The notes under the pieces were generated by a model. It was not told the origin of the DNA. It saw nothing but the letters and a program-made list of their open reading frames with translations, and ran no database searches. A stretch of 64,000 nt of DNA from the NCBI GenBank assembly GCA_034336665.1, contig CM067565.1:85500858-85564857 (forward strand), written 5' to 3'. The translations under genes and the position numbers were made by a program. The stretch comes from Luscinia megarhynchos (Eukaryota > Chordata > Aves > Passeriformes > Turdidae). Position 1 is the first letter of the stretch. Every line of letters starts with the position of its first letter. Shown in pieces: positions 1 to 14,123 of the stretch.

Positions 1-3000
1 GCTTAAGGCATATAGATTTCCTTCTATAGCTTCTAAAAACTATTGTGAAGAAACAGTTTTCCCCTTAAGCATGACTAGCAGTGAAGTCTCATTATTCTCA
101 CCCTTAGTTCAAATAACGCCAACAATGACTGCAGTCATTGGTAGCAAATTAACCTCACAGGGACAGTAAAGTATGTACTAGTGGGAGAGGAGAAATCTAG
201 TCCAAACATTCTTTACAACCTCTCAACCTCCATGCACAACATGGCATATTGAGCTGCCCATACAACAAGAAAGGCTCCAATGAAAGTCAAAAAAGCTAAA
301 TATGAAGGGCTTTGCAATTCTTGTGAAAGTGAAGAACTACATCAGTACATGCTTCTTTACCCAAAGGTCTTGATTGTGCATTCAATACTTTCATCAAATT
401 GATATCCACTTAGGAATCTGCTGATGAAAAGTACTACACAAATTTGGTGTATTTTACTCTACATAAGGGGAAAAACATGTAAAAATGCTCTTAAACACGA
501 CAGTAAAATTTAAGAAGGACCTTCCTTTTGTCAATAAGCATTTGGTATCTTGCTTCATCCCCTTGATGGCTCATTTTCATATTTGAGTTCTAATTAGTAC
601 AGCAGACAATGAAAATGTGAAAGTAATACAGTCCCTGCAGATCAGCTTCTATCCTTACTCAAGTGCTATACATATCTGTGTACATACAGAGCACTGATGA
701 TAAGCACCACAAGCAATATTGGTAGTCAAAAAAAGCTGACAGCAGTAATCTAATTTTACTTCAGAGGGTAGATCTAATCTTGGGACCTGATCCTGTCAGG
801 AACCAAGAGCCATAAACTTACTGAAAATCAAGCAAGCTCAGCATTTCACTGAAGACACTCAGCACCTCACAGGTTCAAATCCATACTTTTTAAAAGTCAC
901 TTCCTATTTCTCCTTTGTTTACCCTGGCTTATCCTGCACAGTGAGGTTTTCCGACATAGAGATAACTTTGGAAATGATTACTCTCGTATTCTTTGATGAT
1001 TTCAAAAGGCAGGAAAGAATCTCTCCCCTTTCTGAGGGCCACCCAACTGAAGCAAAGAACATGATTTTTTTCAGGCATGTTAATAACTCAACTGAGTTTC
1101 CTTGGCCTTGAAATACCTGACTGAATTTGCTTTTGTTCTCAGTAACATATTTTGTTCCTGTATCTGCTGTCACACAATTATATTTTAAACAACCCTAAAG
1201 GGAGGCTGCCCAACAACTTCCAACCAACTTAACCTCTTCCTGTGACACATATTCACTGCCCTAATGCATTTTATTCATTACACCTGTCTTACAAGTGGAT
1301 GGAGCCACTGGGAAACAGAGTGTAACAAAGTAGGTCTTCAAAGCTTTCCAATGATTAAATATGTTAACTGTAACTAAAGCTGCTACTAGTCTCACTTTCT
1401 CCAGGAATAAAAAAAAAAGACAAGGGAATACACGAGCATTGAAGAAAGGCATCTTCTTTCCTAGATCCTAATAGTGGAAAAAAAAATACTGAATGAGTTG
1501 GACATACATACCCAAATAAAAGATAAATTATTTCATCCCTTTGCACCCGCATTTGCACCAGTTATTCTGAGCCAAAAGCTTTTTTTTAAAATTGAGCTAG
1601 GAGATTTGGCAAGTGCAACCTGTCACCACAATTTCTTAATTCTGCTAAGAGCAGAAGTGAGGTACTTCTCAACTGAGGAGCTGCTAACAGCAACCAATGA
1701 ATCAGGGATTACAAATGCCACTGGAAGAAGAAGGTACAAGAGGGAAGTGGAACTGGAAAAGTAGTATCCCTTAGAATAACAGGATTAAAAGTAAAGCAGA
1801 CTGAGCCTGTGGGTTTGAAAATGCAAGCCTCGGGACATGAGCTCTGAGCTCCAGGACAGATGCATTTTTGGGGCACAAAGGAATTGCCTAGCTGAGTTCT
1901 TTGATTACAGCTCTTACCAGGAATCTGGTTTGCAAGCAGGGATACTTTCAGGACAGCTGGGTACCCCTCCCATATGCTCTCTTTTCTGCTGTTCTGCAGC
2001 CTTGAGATGAACATGTAACATACTAGATTCACAATTTAAAAAGTGAGGACACAAACATTAACTTCATAATGAAGTGATGATGACTGATAGGGCCTTGCAT
2101 TGTACAGTGGACCTGCCAACAATTTTAATAAACAAATCTGTATTCATCTAGTATTCATGCAATTCCAGGCCATATTCAAAGCATTCTGTCAAAGTCTATC
2201 CCTAACTAACATTACTTATCTGGGAAGGTAAACCTGTGACACCAGGAGAATTTGCTGTATTTAGGCACCACGTCTTTTCATATTTGCCTAAAGAAAGAAA
2301 ATCATAGCTTCTATGAGGTAAAAGTTGTCACAGTATTATAAGCCTCCAGTATGAAATAAAGTTATTAATATACTCCCTTAAGCTGCTATTCTAATTCATG
2401 TTCATGAGCCACATACATTTGAAAGAGGAAGTAAATCCATCAGAATACTTTAAAGGCACTGCTTTCTTCCTGTAGATCACTGAGCAGCATACTGCAAAGT
2501 CAATATTACATTTTGGATAGCCATACAGAAATGTGTAAGTTGTAAGTAAAAGTACTTTCTCCTCAACAGATGAAAACTGTAAGTAACTGAAGCCTTACAT
2601 TCACCACCTCTACAAGCCAATGCCTTCAGTTTCATGCAATATCACACAATTAATATTCCCATCACTGACTACTTTTAGTATAATGGGCCTTAGAAATCCA
2701 CATTTCAACACTTTTTCTTTAGCATCTGCACAAAAGAAAAGTAAGTAAAAAGCTTTACTACACTTACAAGCCTAGATGTTAAATTTATACTGATCAGGGA
2801 GAGCAATACTAGACACAGCATCAGGAAACCAAAGAGAATGTCCCTTCCTCACTGTGAAAGGATGGTAATGGGTATGTTGAGTGCTTCTCCCACTTCACTT
2901 GAGCTTCAAACATGCTAAATTATGAATAACTTTGCAAAGCAACAATGAGCAGTTAAATGAACACCCCCTTATAACTTCCCCAGAATCTCTGTTTCTAAAA

Positions 3001-4127
3001 TTTATGAAGCCCCAGTTGCTACAATCTGCTCCAAATTTTTCCCAACTGGGGTCAGTCCTGAAGCACAAGATGCTAACCCCAAGCCATGTCAGCACATCCG
3101 GCGTAGTGAATCTGTGGCTTTTTCAAAACCAGGGACAGCCTTGTGTAAACCACAGGCCAGCAGTCTGCCAGGCAGGCAGCACCAATATAATCTCACTGCA
3201 TCTGTTTTATAAACACACTCAGGTGTTGGGCTATCAGGCTTTGCTGCACTGCACAGCTGCTCCACAGCACACACCAGCTGTACTTACTCCCTCTTCACAC
3301 CACTCCAGCTGGAGGATCCTAAGCCTTTCCACTCTTACAGACAAGACCCTAAAAATGTAAAATTAAATGTTCCGTTTCCTTCAAATAATTGACCAAAATG
3401 GAAGTCCCCTTTCCTCCAAATTTAGTACCTGAACAATCAAACAAACACTTGGACTTTACATTTTGTCTGCTGTTCTATCATATTAACTGCAGTTATGGGG
3501 CTATAAAAATACACTAAATTCTAAGTTGGAATGGCAACTTTCAAAGTTTCAAACTTTTCAAAACAATTCATTCTACATTTGCACATCCAAGTCTTCCAGC
3601 CCTTTGACTGCTTATAGATATATATTCATACACAGGTAGACTCAATACCAGAGGCATTCTGAGTAAAGGACACAGAATAACCCCCAGTGGCATGTTTTTC
3701 ACTGGAACAGTAAAGCTGATGCTGCCCCCAACTAGTCATCCAGAGGAGCAGCTCAGCTTCCAACTACAGACTCTGCTTTGACAGACTGGAAGCCTGGTTT
3801 GATAGATCCACACCTCTACAGAAAAACCTGCAGTGTCAAGAAGGCAGCAAAACAGAGGCCCTGCATTTCTGTTTGTTTACTATAACTGAAGGAAAGCATC
3901 CCCACAATAAAGTGGTTGGAGAATTGAAACAGGAAAAAAACCAACTCCTTCCAATCTAGCCATAAATCCATTAGCCTACAAAAGGTAAGCTACAAGAAGG
4001 AAATAGAAACATAATAGTGAGAATCCTGTTACAAAAGTAAAAGGAGAGATGGACATGAGGGAGAAGCTTCAGGACAGAAACAGGTATCTCCAGAAGGTAT
4101 TAGGCAGAAGCCTTATTTCACTAGTCT

Positions 4128-4220
4128 AGATCTCGGCCCCTGTCTCCCCACTGTAAAAATGAAACTGACACTTGCACGGCAAAACTGTGAGATTAAAACC
4201 ACAATGCTTGTGCCATACTT
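4128..4220 (+). mobile_element. MIR/CORE-type SINE remnant
   Basis: The block resembles the 3' half of MIR-type SINEs. A pyrimidine-rich 'cctgtctcccc' is followed by 'actgtaaaaatgaaactg', then after a short gap 'ctgtgagattaaaacc' and 'aatgcttgtg'. These match in order the well-known SINE landmarks (tttcccc-tctgtaaaatg, then tgtgaggattaaa, then aatgcatgt). It is heavily diverged, as expected of an old insertion. Identification is from remembered consensus only. Confidence 0.55.
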
Positions 4221-6039
4221 CTGGAGAAATCTGCACCCATTACACTTCCTCTCAGGAATTCTGTTAAGATGACTATACTCAAGGTTTTCCAGACTCAGAT
4301 TATTTTGCTAATGAGTTTCATTACAACCTGAGACAGATAAGATCTATGTATCACTCCATGTAAATTAAAAGCAGACAAAGGCTTCTTCTGGAACCACTGA
4401 TATAAAATGCTGGATTATTCATTTTAGAAGATTTTATACCTGAATTATGAGTGAATGCTTGTCCCATCATTTCCATTCCTGACATGCTCATTTGTCTGAG
4501 GGAATTATGTAAGTGGAAATAAAAGCAATAATTAAAGAAGAAAGAAGAGATAACATGCTATATCACAAGGAGATGCAGGACAAACTAGTAGGTAAAAACC
4601 TGCATGACCAGTTCACAGCATGCAAGATTATAATGAAGTTATTACACATTATCTCACAGCTTACGCAAATTTCAGAAAATAACGTAATCAGGATCAGAAA
4701 TACCTTGTATACTGTGCAAGTTAATTCACCAACCCCACCTGTTACCAGAAACACTAAGGAAAACCAAGCAATACTGATGATGGCTATTTTTTTCTTGATC
4801 TGTTTTGACATTTTGGAACTTTTAGTTAAATAAAGCCTGCTGCAAAAAAAGATCTCCCTTATTTGTGCAAACTGCTCTATTACAAAGTGGCTTCACTTTG
4901 TTGACCATCTGTCATATTTACATGTTCCTTGGTCTGGCACACAAGCTTCAGCCTCTTTCTCTGCTGACTCATGTGAATAAAAACACTCTCCCCTTAACTC
5001 CTCAGTTAGACAACTATTGCTTCTCCAAGAGCCATCAAATATATTTTTTTTAAAGTTACAATGATACATAGTTTCTTTAGCATACTTCTGTCTTCTAACC
5101 TATAGGTTTTTATTTTGCTACACATTTTCCATGGCTTTTGCAAGCCACATCTAGGATGATACACAGGTTATTGCACTCCAAGAGTGAGACTGTTTTTCTT
5201 CTTCTACATCACAAACTCCTGCAGGAAGAAACGATGAACTTTCTGTTTCTGCACAACCTCATGTTATCAAAGAGAAACTAATAACTCCTACATTCAAAAC
5301 TGTCACACTGCCAGAATGTGCACATCCACGCTCTGACAAGGTCTCAGCACTTCACTCCTGTCTCACTGGGATATCACTAGCATCAAGTACATTTTCATAG
5401 CTGCATAAAATGTCTCTGAGACTTCACATTCTTCTGCATCACAAAGTTCATTAACCATGCATAAATCTTCCAATAGAGGGGTTCTGCAGAGCAGCACACT
5501 GCTGCTGGGAAGCAGATTTTGCTTGTGAGTCTACAAATAGGGTGCAGGGCTGATTCACAGTTGCTGGAAGGGCTGCAAACTTTTTGGCAGCTCTACAAAA
5601 CATTTGGCCTGTAATTTGTCTTACTGATCACTGCCACAATTATGTCCAGGTCCCAAAGAGAAGAAGCCTATATAGTCCAGCAAGGAGAAAAGGCTTCACC
5701 AGAGGTGCCCCACTTCTCACTCTGCCTGCCTTCCCTTTCAGTCAGATGGGGTTTTTGACCTCAGTCTTTCAGGAACAGCCTGAAAGACAAAATTACATAC
5801 TCACATCTTCACATCTGATTTTAAACCTGATTTTTAAAAAGTGTAAACCTCAGAATACACTAAGGGTTTTGAAAGCTTTATGGTACTATTAACACTGCTA
5901 CAGCAAAGCAGTGCTTGGCTGAAGAGCACACACATTTGAAACCAAATGTAACATGTCAGAGATCGTCAGTTTGATGTCCAGAATGCATTCACACAAGGCA
6001 AGAGATCAGTTTCATTTAATTTGTTCAAATATCCAGTGA

Positions 6040-6102
6040 TTTACTATAGTTTTATTCATTTATATAGTTTATAAATTTATATAGCTTTACTATAGTTTTA
6101 TT
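6040..6102. repeat. Short direct repeat
   Basis: A 17-base word, tttactatagttttatt, occurs at 6040-6056 and again at 6086-6102 (offset 46), with related AT-rich sequence between. It is a small local duplication in PRKCE intron 1. Confidence 0.85.
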
Positions 6103-6216
6103 AAGTGTCAGGCAAAACAAAAATCTTAAGGTCTTGGGAGTTTCTCTTAGTTTAAAATCACTCTGGACAATATCACTTCCAAAACAATGCATATTACCAA
6201 ACTGAAGAGAAGGCTT

Positions 6217-6236
6217 GATGGTCAGAACTGACCATC
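6217..6236. repeat. 20-bp inverted repeat (9-bp perfect arms, 2-bp centre)
   Basis: GATGGTCAG is followed by AA and then its exact reverse complement CTGACCATC. The core can also be read as TGGTCA half sites in inverted orientation, resembling nuclear-receptor half sites but with a spacing that differs from the classical 3-base estrogen response element. Confidence 0.8.
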
Positions 6237-7062
6237 AGAACTGACACTTCTGACCAAACACATTCACAATGTACTCACAAACAAACTCATACACAGTTTA
6301 GAAGCTGTGTTGACAGGGTTTTTTTTTACTCAGAGGGTGGTTTGGCATCAGAACATTAAAACATATTAAACATAGAACGAATTCAATCGATGGTGATGTA
6401 ACTAACTAGGAGCACAGTATGGATGCAACTAAATGATACATATACTCTGAATAGTTTCAGCAACAGAAAACACCACTCAAACTGCCCATTAAAATCAATA
6501 TAGGAACATCAGCTTTGAGTCTGTGTGAAGGACAACCTACCTCTGTCTGTCCTCCAGTCATTAACAGACAGCACTCACTACAAACTTGCAGTTTTTGTTT
6601 GAGGGTATATTGATTTTGCTTACACATCTACATATAAACTAAACCAACACAGGAAAGTTCCTAGGGTTTTTTGCACTGTTCTGGGCTATGATGAACACAG
6701 GTCAATTGCTACTCATCTATTTTTGTTACCATACTACAATGGTAAAGTGAACACCCTTCAACAAAGAATCGTGACTCCACAATTCTGCTAAATGATATAT
6801 CCTAACATTATCCCCCACTCAAGGCCTCTTGCAACTGATGGGCAAAGCAGACAAGAATACACAGGGACTGGCAAGAAAAGAGAACATAAAGAGACTATAG
6901 GAGCTTGTCTAGGTCATAGTGCCCGAGCTGCTCTTCAAAATTGTTCACAAAATAAGTTGAGCTGAACTTGTATTTTAAAACCTTTCACCCAGCTATATAG
7001 AAACGCATATGCAAAGTTACCTCCCAAATATGACTTAAACTAATATTCTTGCTTAGGTTATC

Positions 7063-7164
7063 TCTAGATATATAACTTATAATATAGTTATACAATTTAT
7101 CTACACATCTGTAAATAGATAAATATATAAATATATTTAAATTATATACTATATATATAGTACT
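7063..7164. repeat. AT-rich low-complexity tract
   Basis: This is a run of TATA/AATAT words with almost no G or C, inside PRKCE intron 1. It is low-complexity DNA of no apparent coding or structural role. Confidence 0.8.
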
Positions 7165-10100
7165 GCCTAAGGGTCATCAGAAAGAAGCTCAAGGTTTTGC
7201 TTTTTAGGTGAAAAGCCCTGTCACTTGCTTCTGATTCAATGGATAACACTTCTAAAAATTCACATGAGGTGTTAATAAAATTCTTCTTTCCTCTTTCTTC
7301 CTTTCAGAGGCTTGGCTTGCCTCTGAGAAATTGCTGCAAGAAAAAAGAAATGTGATAAAACTTAACATACCTTATCTCATCCCAGTGACATTAGTATATG
7401 CTATTATCCCTACATATAATATCCAAATTTGATTATTGTACTGTAGTAGTGTAACCCACCTATCACTACAGCAAAAAACTCTAATGTAATAATACAATAC
7501 CAGCTTTCAATGAATTATACAGAAAAATCCTGTAGTTCCCTCAAACTGGGCAGCACCAAACACTCTTGAAGCTACACAGACTAACAAACAAGAAGTTTAA
7601 GAATCATAGATCATTTGGGCTGTCCCTCTAAAAGTCCTTGAAAATAAACACCACATTTTCAAAGTATCAGGAACTCCAAATATCTCTAGCTATTTCTCCT
7701 ACTGCGTTTTCCCTTGATTTCTTGAATTTCTTTGAAGACAGAAAACACCATTTCATATTACTTTAAAATAAATTACACTAGAAGGTACTAGGAATCCCTG
7801 AAAATCCCAACAGTCAGTACCAACTAAAAACTGTTTCCATTGCTTGGGAGAGTCCAGTTTTCAGGGATAGATCATGTCCCTACAACATCCCACTGAGTCT
7901 GCTAAAAGCAGAGCATTTTGCCTGAAGTTCAAACCTACATATTACATTTATTCCTTCAAACACTTCAGTAGTATAACTAACTGGAAACTCAGTGCATCAC
8001 TCCTCTCTGACTGAAAATAGCTGCTCCAGGAGCCACGAGTGTGATCAGCTCCCTGCTGCTTGCTGAGCAGCACAGCAGGGACACGCTCGGGATGACAGGG
8101 CTGGGCAAATGCCACAGAGCTGCAGACACTGCAGATGCTTCTGAGTCCTACTGACACCAGCACTGGTCCACCAGAGTGACAAAAAAGGGGCAGGAGCTGG
8201 ACTGCTGGGAATAATAGCAATATTGTTGGATATAAGGGAATATAAGGCAGTATGGCTATAAGGGAAGCAATGACATGGAAAATTAAGGAAAAGTTACAAC
8301 ACTTGAGGACAAGGTGATAGTACGTTCAAGAGGTGCCAAGGCACTATGGGGTCACAAGGAAGGAAAAGGCAATGAAACTCAGAAGAAAAAAAAAAGATTC
8401 CTCAGCAACTCTAAAAAGAGCCATGTGAGAGAGAAAACACAGTGGACACAGCATGAATGACTTTAAGCGTTTCCTTCTCCAATACATTCTCAGACATCAT
8501 TTTCTAAGGCCATGGATCAATCTCACCTTGAAATAGAGGGAAGCTGACAGATGCCAGAAAGACTTATGCAATGAGTAAATATGGCCCCAGCAAGAAAACT
8601 GTACTTGGAATAGATCTCTGTAGAGATCTATAGCACAACACTTCATTCACATAGCCTGCTAGCATTGCCAACATCAAAATCTTATGCACTATTGTAAAAG
8701 TTGCCCTATAATTTCTTGACCATCTTAAAGCCAGAACAGATAAAGAAAGACAGAGAATTGGCAGCACAAAGACAGAACAGATGATAAAGAGGAAACTGAA
8801 GGAAAGCAGGGAAGGACATCACTGTCTTGCTGTCTTTTAATCTGTGAAACAAAGCAAAGCAATTCCAGCCATTTCCTCATCACCTATGCAAAGGATGCAT
8901 CAGTCTTTCCTTCACGTTTCCACCACTATTATATCTGCTGCACTGCTACAACATCACTTTCTAAATATACTTATAAATACTAACATGGTCAAAGCCATCT
9001 ATCTTTTAATGATAATAAAAAGGCCAATGAACTGAAGAATGGAGAGTTCTAAATGCATAAGACATCCTGGTCCCCCACAATAAGGGGCTTGTAACTTATT
9101 TATATACTTTCAACTACTGAAAGATACTAAGCTGGAAACACTAAGTATTAGGTTTCCCTACTCTTCAGTTAAGATACAGAGATATCAAAGGGGCTTGCTG
9201 CTCAAACAACACAGACATGAAACTTATTTGGTAACATCTAGCTATTATTCATGCTTTTTTGTTCCTGCCTGTGATGAAATTGCCCAGCAGGACACCAGAA
9301 ACAAGCAAAATGATTCTATTGTCTGGAACAATCAAATCAGCTCAAGTTAGCCGATATAAGGCAGAAATGGATGCCTGCAATCCCCCGATGGAATCAAACT
9401 TTACTATTTTTTAATTTTAAAAGCTATGGTCTGACACTGCTCCTATTCCTCAACAATTCAAGCCCTACAGAGTTCAAAGGGAAAAAAACCCTTTTAGAAT
9501 TGTGTAGCATTTCTCTAACACTGCTTTCAATAAAATAAACATTAAAACTCCTGTTAGATTTAGTGGGAACATGCCAATATCTCCAGGTTTCTTAGCTGTG
9601 CTATTCAGAAATGTGAAATCTTGGCTTCTGTAACTTCTGTTAAATCACAGCAATGATACTTTAATATAATTGATATTTTTTAACTCTTGGAGGAATTCAA
9701 GTGAGAGGACACTCCAAAATCAACTTTACTAGCATACCAAGCTACTGACTTGAAAAATTATCAGAGTAGATAAGAATTCTACAGATGCTCTTGCATTCTC
9801 TTTACTAAAATATAGTGCAAAGTACATAACTGCCAAGAAAGTTACCCAATCTCGAGAATGGCTTATTAGCTTAAGAGTTGCAGCTTCATGATTGATATTA
9901 CTGAACATACTTTTAAAATTGTCTAGTGACTGCCAAACATGACAGTACTCACAAAGTCAAAACTTCTTGCCAGCCTTCTGTAGTAACACTTTCTCCCCAA
10001 ATGGTTGAAACCCCTGTAACTTCTATAATTTGCATTACTCAAAAGAGCACATAAAACACCCAGGCCTGGCTCTAGCAAAAAGGTTTGTTTGGCCCTTCCC

Positions 10101-11504
10101 CCCCAGCCCAAACTGTCTTTGGACTTCTGATCTTATTCCATATACCCAGATACTTCCAGCCCTACCTTTTCATGTGAATGGAGGAAAAGTCTCTTTCTCA
10201 GTCCTCTCTGACCACAAATATCCCATTACTTGCATGCTCTATTGTTCCCAAACCCTCTCTTACTATGAGCTGCAGACAGCTTTCTCTTACAAGCTAATAG
10301 TTGGGGTGAGGGAAAGGGGATTAAGATAGTACTGGGTAAAGCAGAATTGAATTTAACCACTCAATTCCAAGAAGCTCCTGTCTCTAATTTTTTACAAACT
10401 GTATTCACAGTCTCCCTTCAAAATCTGAAAACCCCAAAAAAATTCATTTAAATAAAAGTTACATACAGAGTAAAAACAAATCACATTTAGTTGCCAAGCT
10501 CTACAATTCCAACCAAAATCAAATCCTCATTTTAGTATTATTTAAAGAATTATGGACATGGAAGACAGAAAATCAGTTTGATGCTAGAGAACAGAAACCA
10601 GATTTACATACACAAGAGTTCCAGAAGAAAAATAAATCAGTAAGAAAAAAAAATACAAGCAAAGGATGTTGTTAACTGCTATTTATTCTCGGTTTTCCTT
10701 TGGAGCACAGGCCCCTATTGAAGGAAGAATTTAGACTGGCTTATATGATATCCAGTGAACCCAGTGAGATCAGTGGTTTCCTCAGGACTATGAAATACTG
10801 CACAGTGTCTACAGAACCACCTGAGCTGGAATAATGACATGGACTGTCTTAAAGGTGGTACAAGAAGGAATCATGTTCACACCACTTGAACATTTCTTAA
10901 AAGTCTAGATTTGAACTAGCACCTATGAACTGGACTCTGCTACTGGTAGCTTTTTTCTAACAAATACTTCCTACAGAGTTCAATAGAACTATTTTCACTA
11001 AGTGGAACTTGGACAGCAAAGGCATGACTGACACCAAAGAAGACTCTAAGCATCAGCCCCTTATTATCTTATTAACTCTCACACCTTTTCTCTGTAGCCT
11101 TTCCATGGGCACCTCCACACAACACTGACTCTTTTCCCTCTTCCTTCTGCAGGACCAGTTAACCCCTTGCTACCCCTAGCACAACTACCTAGCCCTGTCT
11201 GCACCTTGTACAGCCTCTTACCCTTTCAGCCACTTGCACAGCCACCCAAACCTTCCTCCTCACAGCACAGCCAGCAGACTCCAACTCACTGTCAACCAGC
11301 GAACCCGTTCTTTATAACACCCATCTCATTGGACATAGCTGTGACCTTCTAAGGGCAAGGCTGTTCCCACTCTTTGGTAATTAGCACAGCTGCAATTTAT
11401 GAGGGGCGAGATTGCCTCCAGCACTATCTCTATTCTCTTACAATCCCTCCTCCCACAGAACTCTGTGTCAGTATTTGGTATTAGCCACAATAGGATGAGG
11501 TTCT

Positions 11505-11622
11505 GATCAGTGGTGGGATCAACTCCTGACCTACGGCTATGATAATTCAGTGTTAAGTGAAATGCATGCTCCACTACACACTTTTCATGCACTGAGCAAT
11601 TTTTTTTTTTTTTTTTTTTTTT
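11505..11622 (-). mobile_element. Possible tRNA-derived SINE remnant with adjacent T23 tract
   Basis: Read on the minus strand, 11505-11582 has a tRNA-like order: GTGTAGTGGAGC resembling an A-box region, then about 40 bases later GGAGTTGATCCCACCAC resembling a B-box followed by SINE body sequence. A T23 homopolymer (11600-11622 on plus) lies next to it. It is too diverged to fold as a functional tRNA. It could be a degraded tRNA-derived SINE or coincidence. Confidence 0.3.
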
Positions 11623-14094
11623 GCATCTGAAGTGAGACTTCAAAAGCTAGACACCCAGCAAAGCAGGCAAAAAAAAAACCCAGAGCGGGTCAGTGATGAC
11701 CATACAGCCTTCATCCAGCCAGCTTGCCTATGCCAGCTCATCTCTGTGTCCTACACATGTGGCTTTCTGCTGCTGCCAAAAGGGCAGCTGGAGTATGTGG
11801 TGTGGAGCAGCTATTCATTGCCTTCCTCCAGGTTTCTCCCCAAGCCTTATCTCTTGCTTTCCCCATTTGCCCTTTCGCTCTGCCTGGTGTAACAACAGCA
11901 GAGGCAGCATTTTCCCCCTCCAGTGCTGCTCAGCAGACTGGGAAGCACTGCAGGTAAGCAGGAGCTGTTAGGAGAAAACATTCTAGCAGGGAGTAGGAGT
12001 AGATTTATGCAGCTGGAGAAAGGGATTGATACAAGACAGTGGGTGAGCTGTGTGTGACTGTACCACATCCCCAGCAGAGAGTGAAAAGAGAAGGCACAGG
12101 AGATGGACTGTGGGAGAAGGCAAGGAAGACCCTTATCTGTATAAAGTTCTCTCCAAAATCTCTCAGCTCCTCTTGACAATCCCTCACCCTCAGAATGAGA
12201 GTCCCTGTGAAACCCTGCTGAGCCCCTGTAGCTCTCTCAGCCTTGCCCCACAAGCCTGACAGACCCTGCTCCATGACCACCTTGTCATGCAGAAAAGTCT
12301 CAAACAGGACCCCAACAATTTCCCTTTCATTTCAACAAATATGATTCCAATAACAGCTTTTCAGCAGCCCACAAACCACAGTTTAGATGAGATCTAATGT
12401 TTTTGCAAGTGAAATCCTAGGCCTTTCAACACCACGAGCACAAATAAATTCAGTCAGCAGATGAAAATAAAAATGAAAATATGTTACAGTCACTTTCTGC
12501 CAGTCCAATGCCAGCCCTCAGCAGTGTGCAGCACAAGCAGAGGTGAAGGCACAGGGTGACCTGCACTACAAGGATGACAATTCCATTCTCTGTCTGCCAG
12601 CTACAACAGATCACCTGCTGACTGAAAGGAGCTCCCATTCCAACAACAGAAATGACATTAAAAGAAGGAAAAAAAAAATAAAAGCACCTAAGTAGTCTTT
12701 CCATTTCATTCAGATTAGAAGCAGTGGAAAGAGACAGTTCTATTTCTCCCATCCATGGACAGCTCACAGGACCAAGGACTCTCAAGAGATTTAATTCCTC
12801 CCCTGCTACTGCCTTTCGAGTGACATTCAGAGCTCAGATAACCTAGGTGCTTAACTCTATAGACTGCAACCTCTTCCCTCATGCCATTTCCTCTAACTCA
12901 TCACCCACTTGCTACTGAGATATTAGATTAATTCTAATAAACTGGTTTTATGCAATGGTGGCACAGCTGCACAACTAACTTCACATTGGTAAAATGGCAA
13001 ATATGAAAGGATGCTTTCAAAAAAGTATAATGTTTTAAATTTAGATCTGAAGAAGCCGCACTGAAAGAAGAAAAATAATGTGGAAGATATTTTAGCAAAG
13101 AAAAGCTCACTGAAATCTATGTTTTGGTTTTTTTTCCTGACAGCATTAGGGATTTTTTTTAAGACAGCAGAAAATTAAATTTCTTTCATTAACCTAAATA
13201 TAGCTGTAAATTATTTTGAGTGGAAATAGAGGCTTTTCTTGTTAAATGTTGTGATGTCCTCACTGATTTAGTGAGTTCTGCTACTCAGCCAGCAAAAGGA
13301 TTTCTTAGGACAACTCAATAGGTTTTCTCATGTTCAGCCAGGCTAATGGCTAAGACCCTTAGATGGAGTCTTTGGCATAGGTCCAGTCATGCTGATTTCA
13401 TCTGTCCTCAACTCTGCAAAGTGGACTTGAACTCAGAACCCATACTACCAATCATCCACACACATAAACATTGATCATGATAATTTGCAGGAGTGGAACC
13501 ACACGGCTAAATATCAATGGAATTTTCCTTCCTGATCTCAATTCCACTGATTAAAATGTAGCTGCATTGCCAACTCAAGTGAATCATTTACATATGCCAC
13601 ATGTAAGAAAGCTAGATAAAAACATACTTCATCATTACCTGAATTACCTAATTCAAAAAAATATAGCCAGAGCTGTCAAGTTGCTAGTTTGTTTTTCAAT
13701 CAGAACTTGCAAGTGGTTTATTGTTCTGTGTTTTCTGTTTTTCAAAGTGTAAGTTCACCAGAATCCTCTTGAATACTCAGTGCCATTCTGTATGACATTT
13801 TCTGTGCTTACAAAAAGCCTGAAATGTCATAAATTCAAAGCTCTCTTTAAAACTGCAGTGTAGCCATGACTCAAAAAATCTGCAAAACTGACACTTTTAC
13901 TGTGCTATGTCTGTATTGATGCACCACTGGAAAAGCAGCCATCTTTTTAATTGTCACTACACCTATTTTAGAAACCCAAACAAGTATTTTCTATTGATCT
14001 TACCAAAAACCCACAAAACTATGGACTTTGTTTAAAAGCTTTCATCCAGTAAACTCTGAATTACTGTTTCATGCCACAACTTTGAATAGTTAAA

Positions 14095-14123
14095 TATACA
14101 TATATATATATATATATATATAT
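14095..14123. repeat. (TA)n microsatellite
   Basis: Alternating TA dinucleotides continue to about 14123 after a short imperfect start. This is a simple repeat in PRKCE intron 1. Confidence 0.95.

Noticed and set aside
2932..3360. 142-codon plus-strand frame in PRKCE intron 1
   Set aside because: No domain, no conserved composition and no promoter; it lies antisense inside a very long intron and fits chance.
7590..7660. Possible CR1 LINE 3' end ('aatcatagatcatttgggctg')
   Set aside because: It resembles the start of reverse-oriented CR1 tails (aatcatagaatcatttaggttgg) but continues too poorly to assert. It is worth a repeat-masker check.
13400..13460. B-box-like word (GAGTTCAAGTCC on the minus strand)
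   Set aside because: No convincing A-box or tRNA fold accompanies it.
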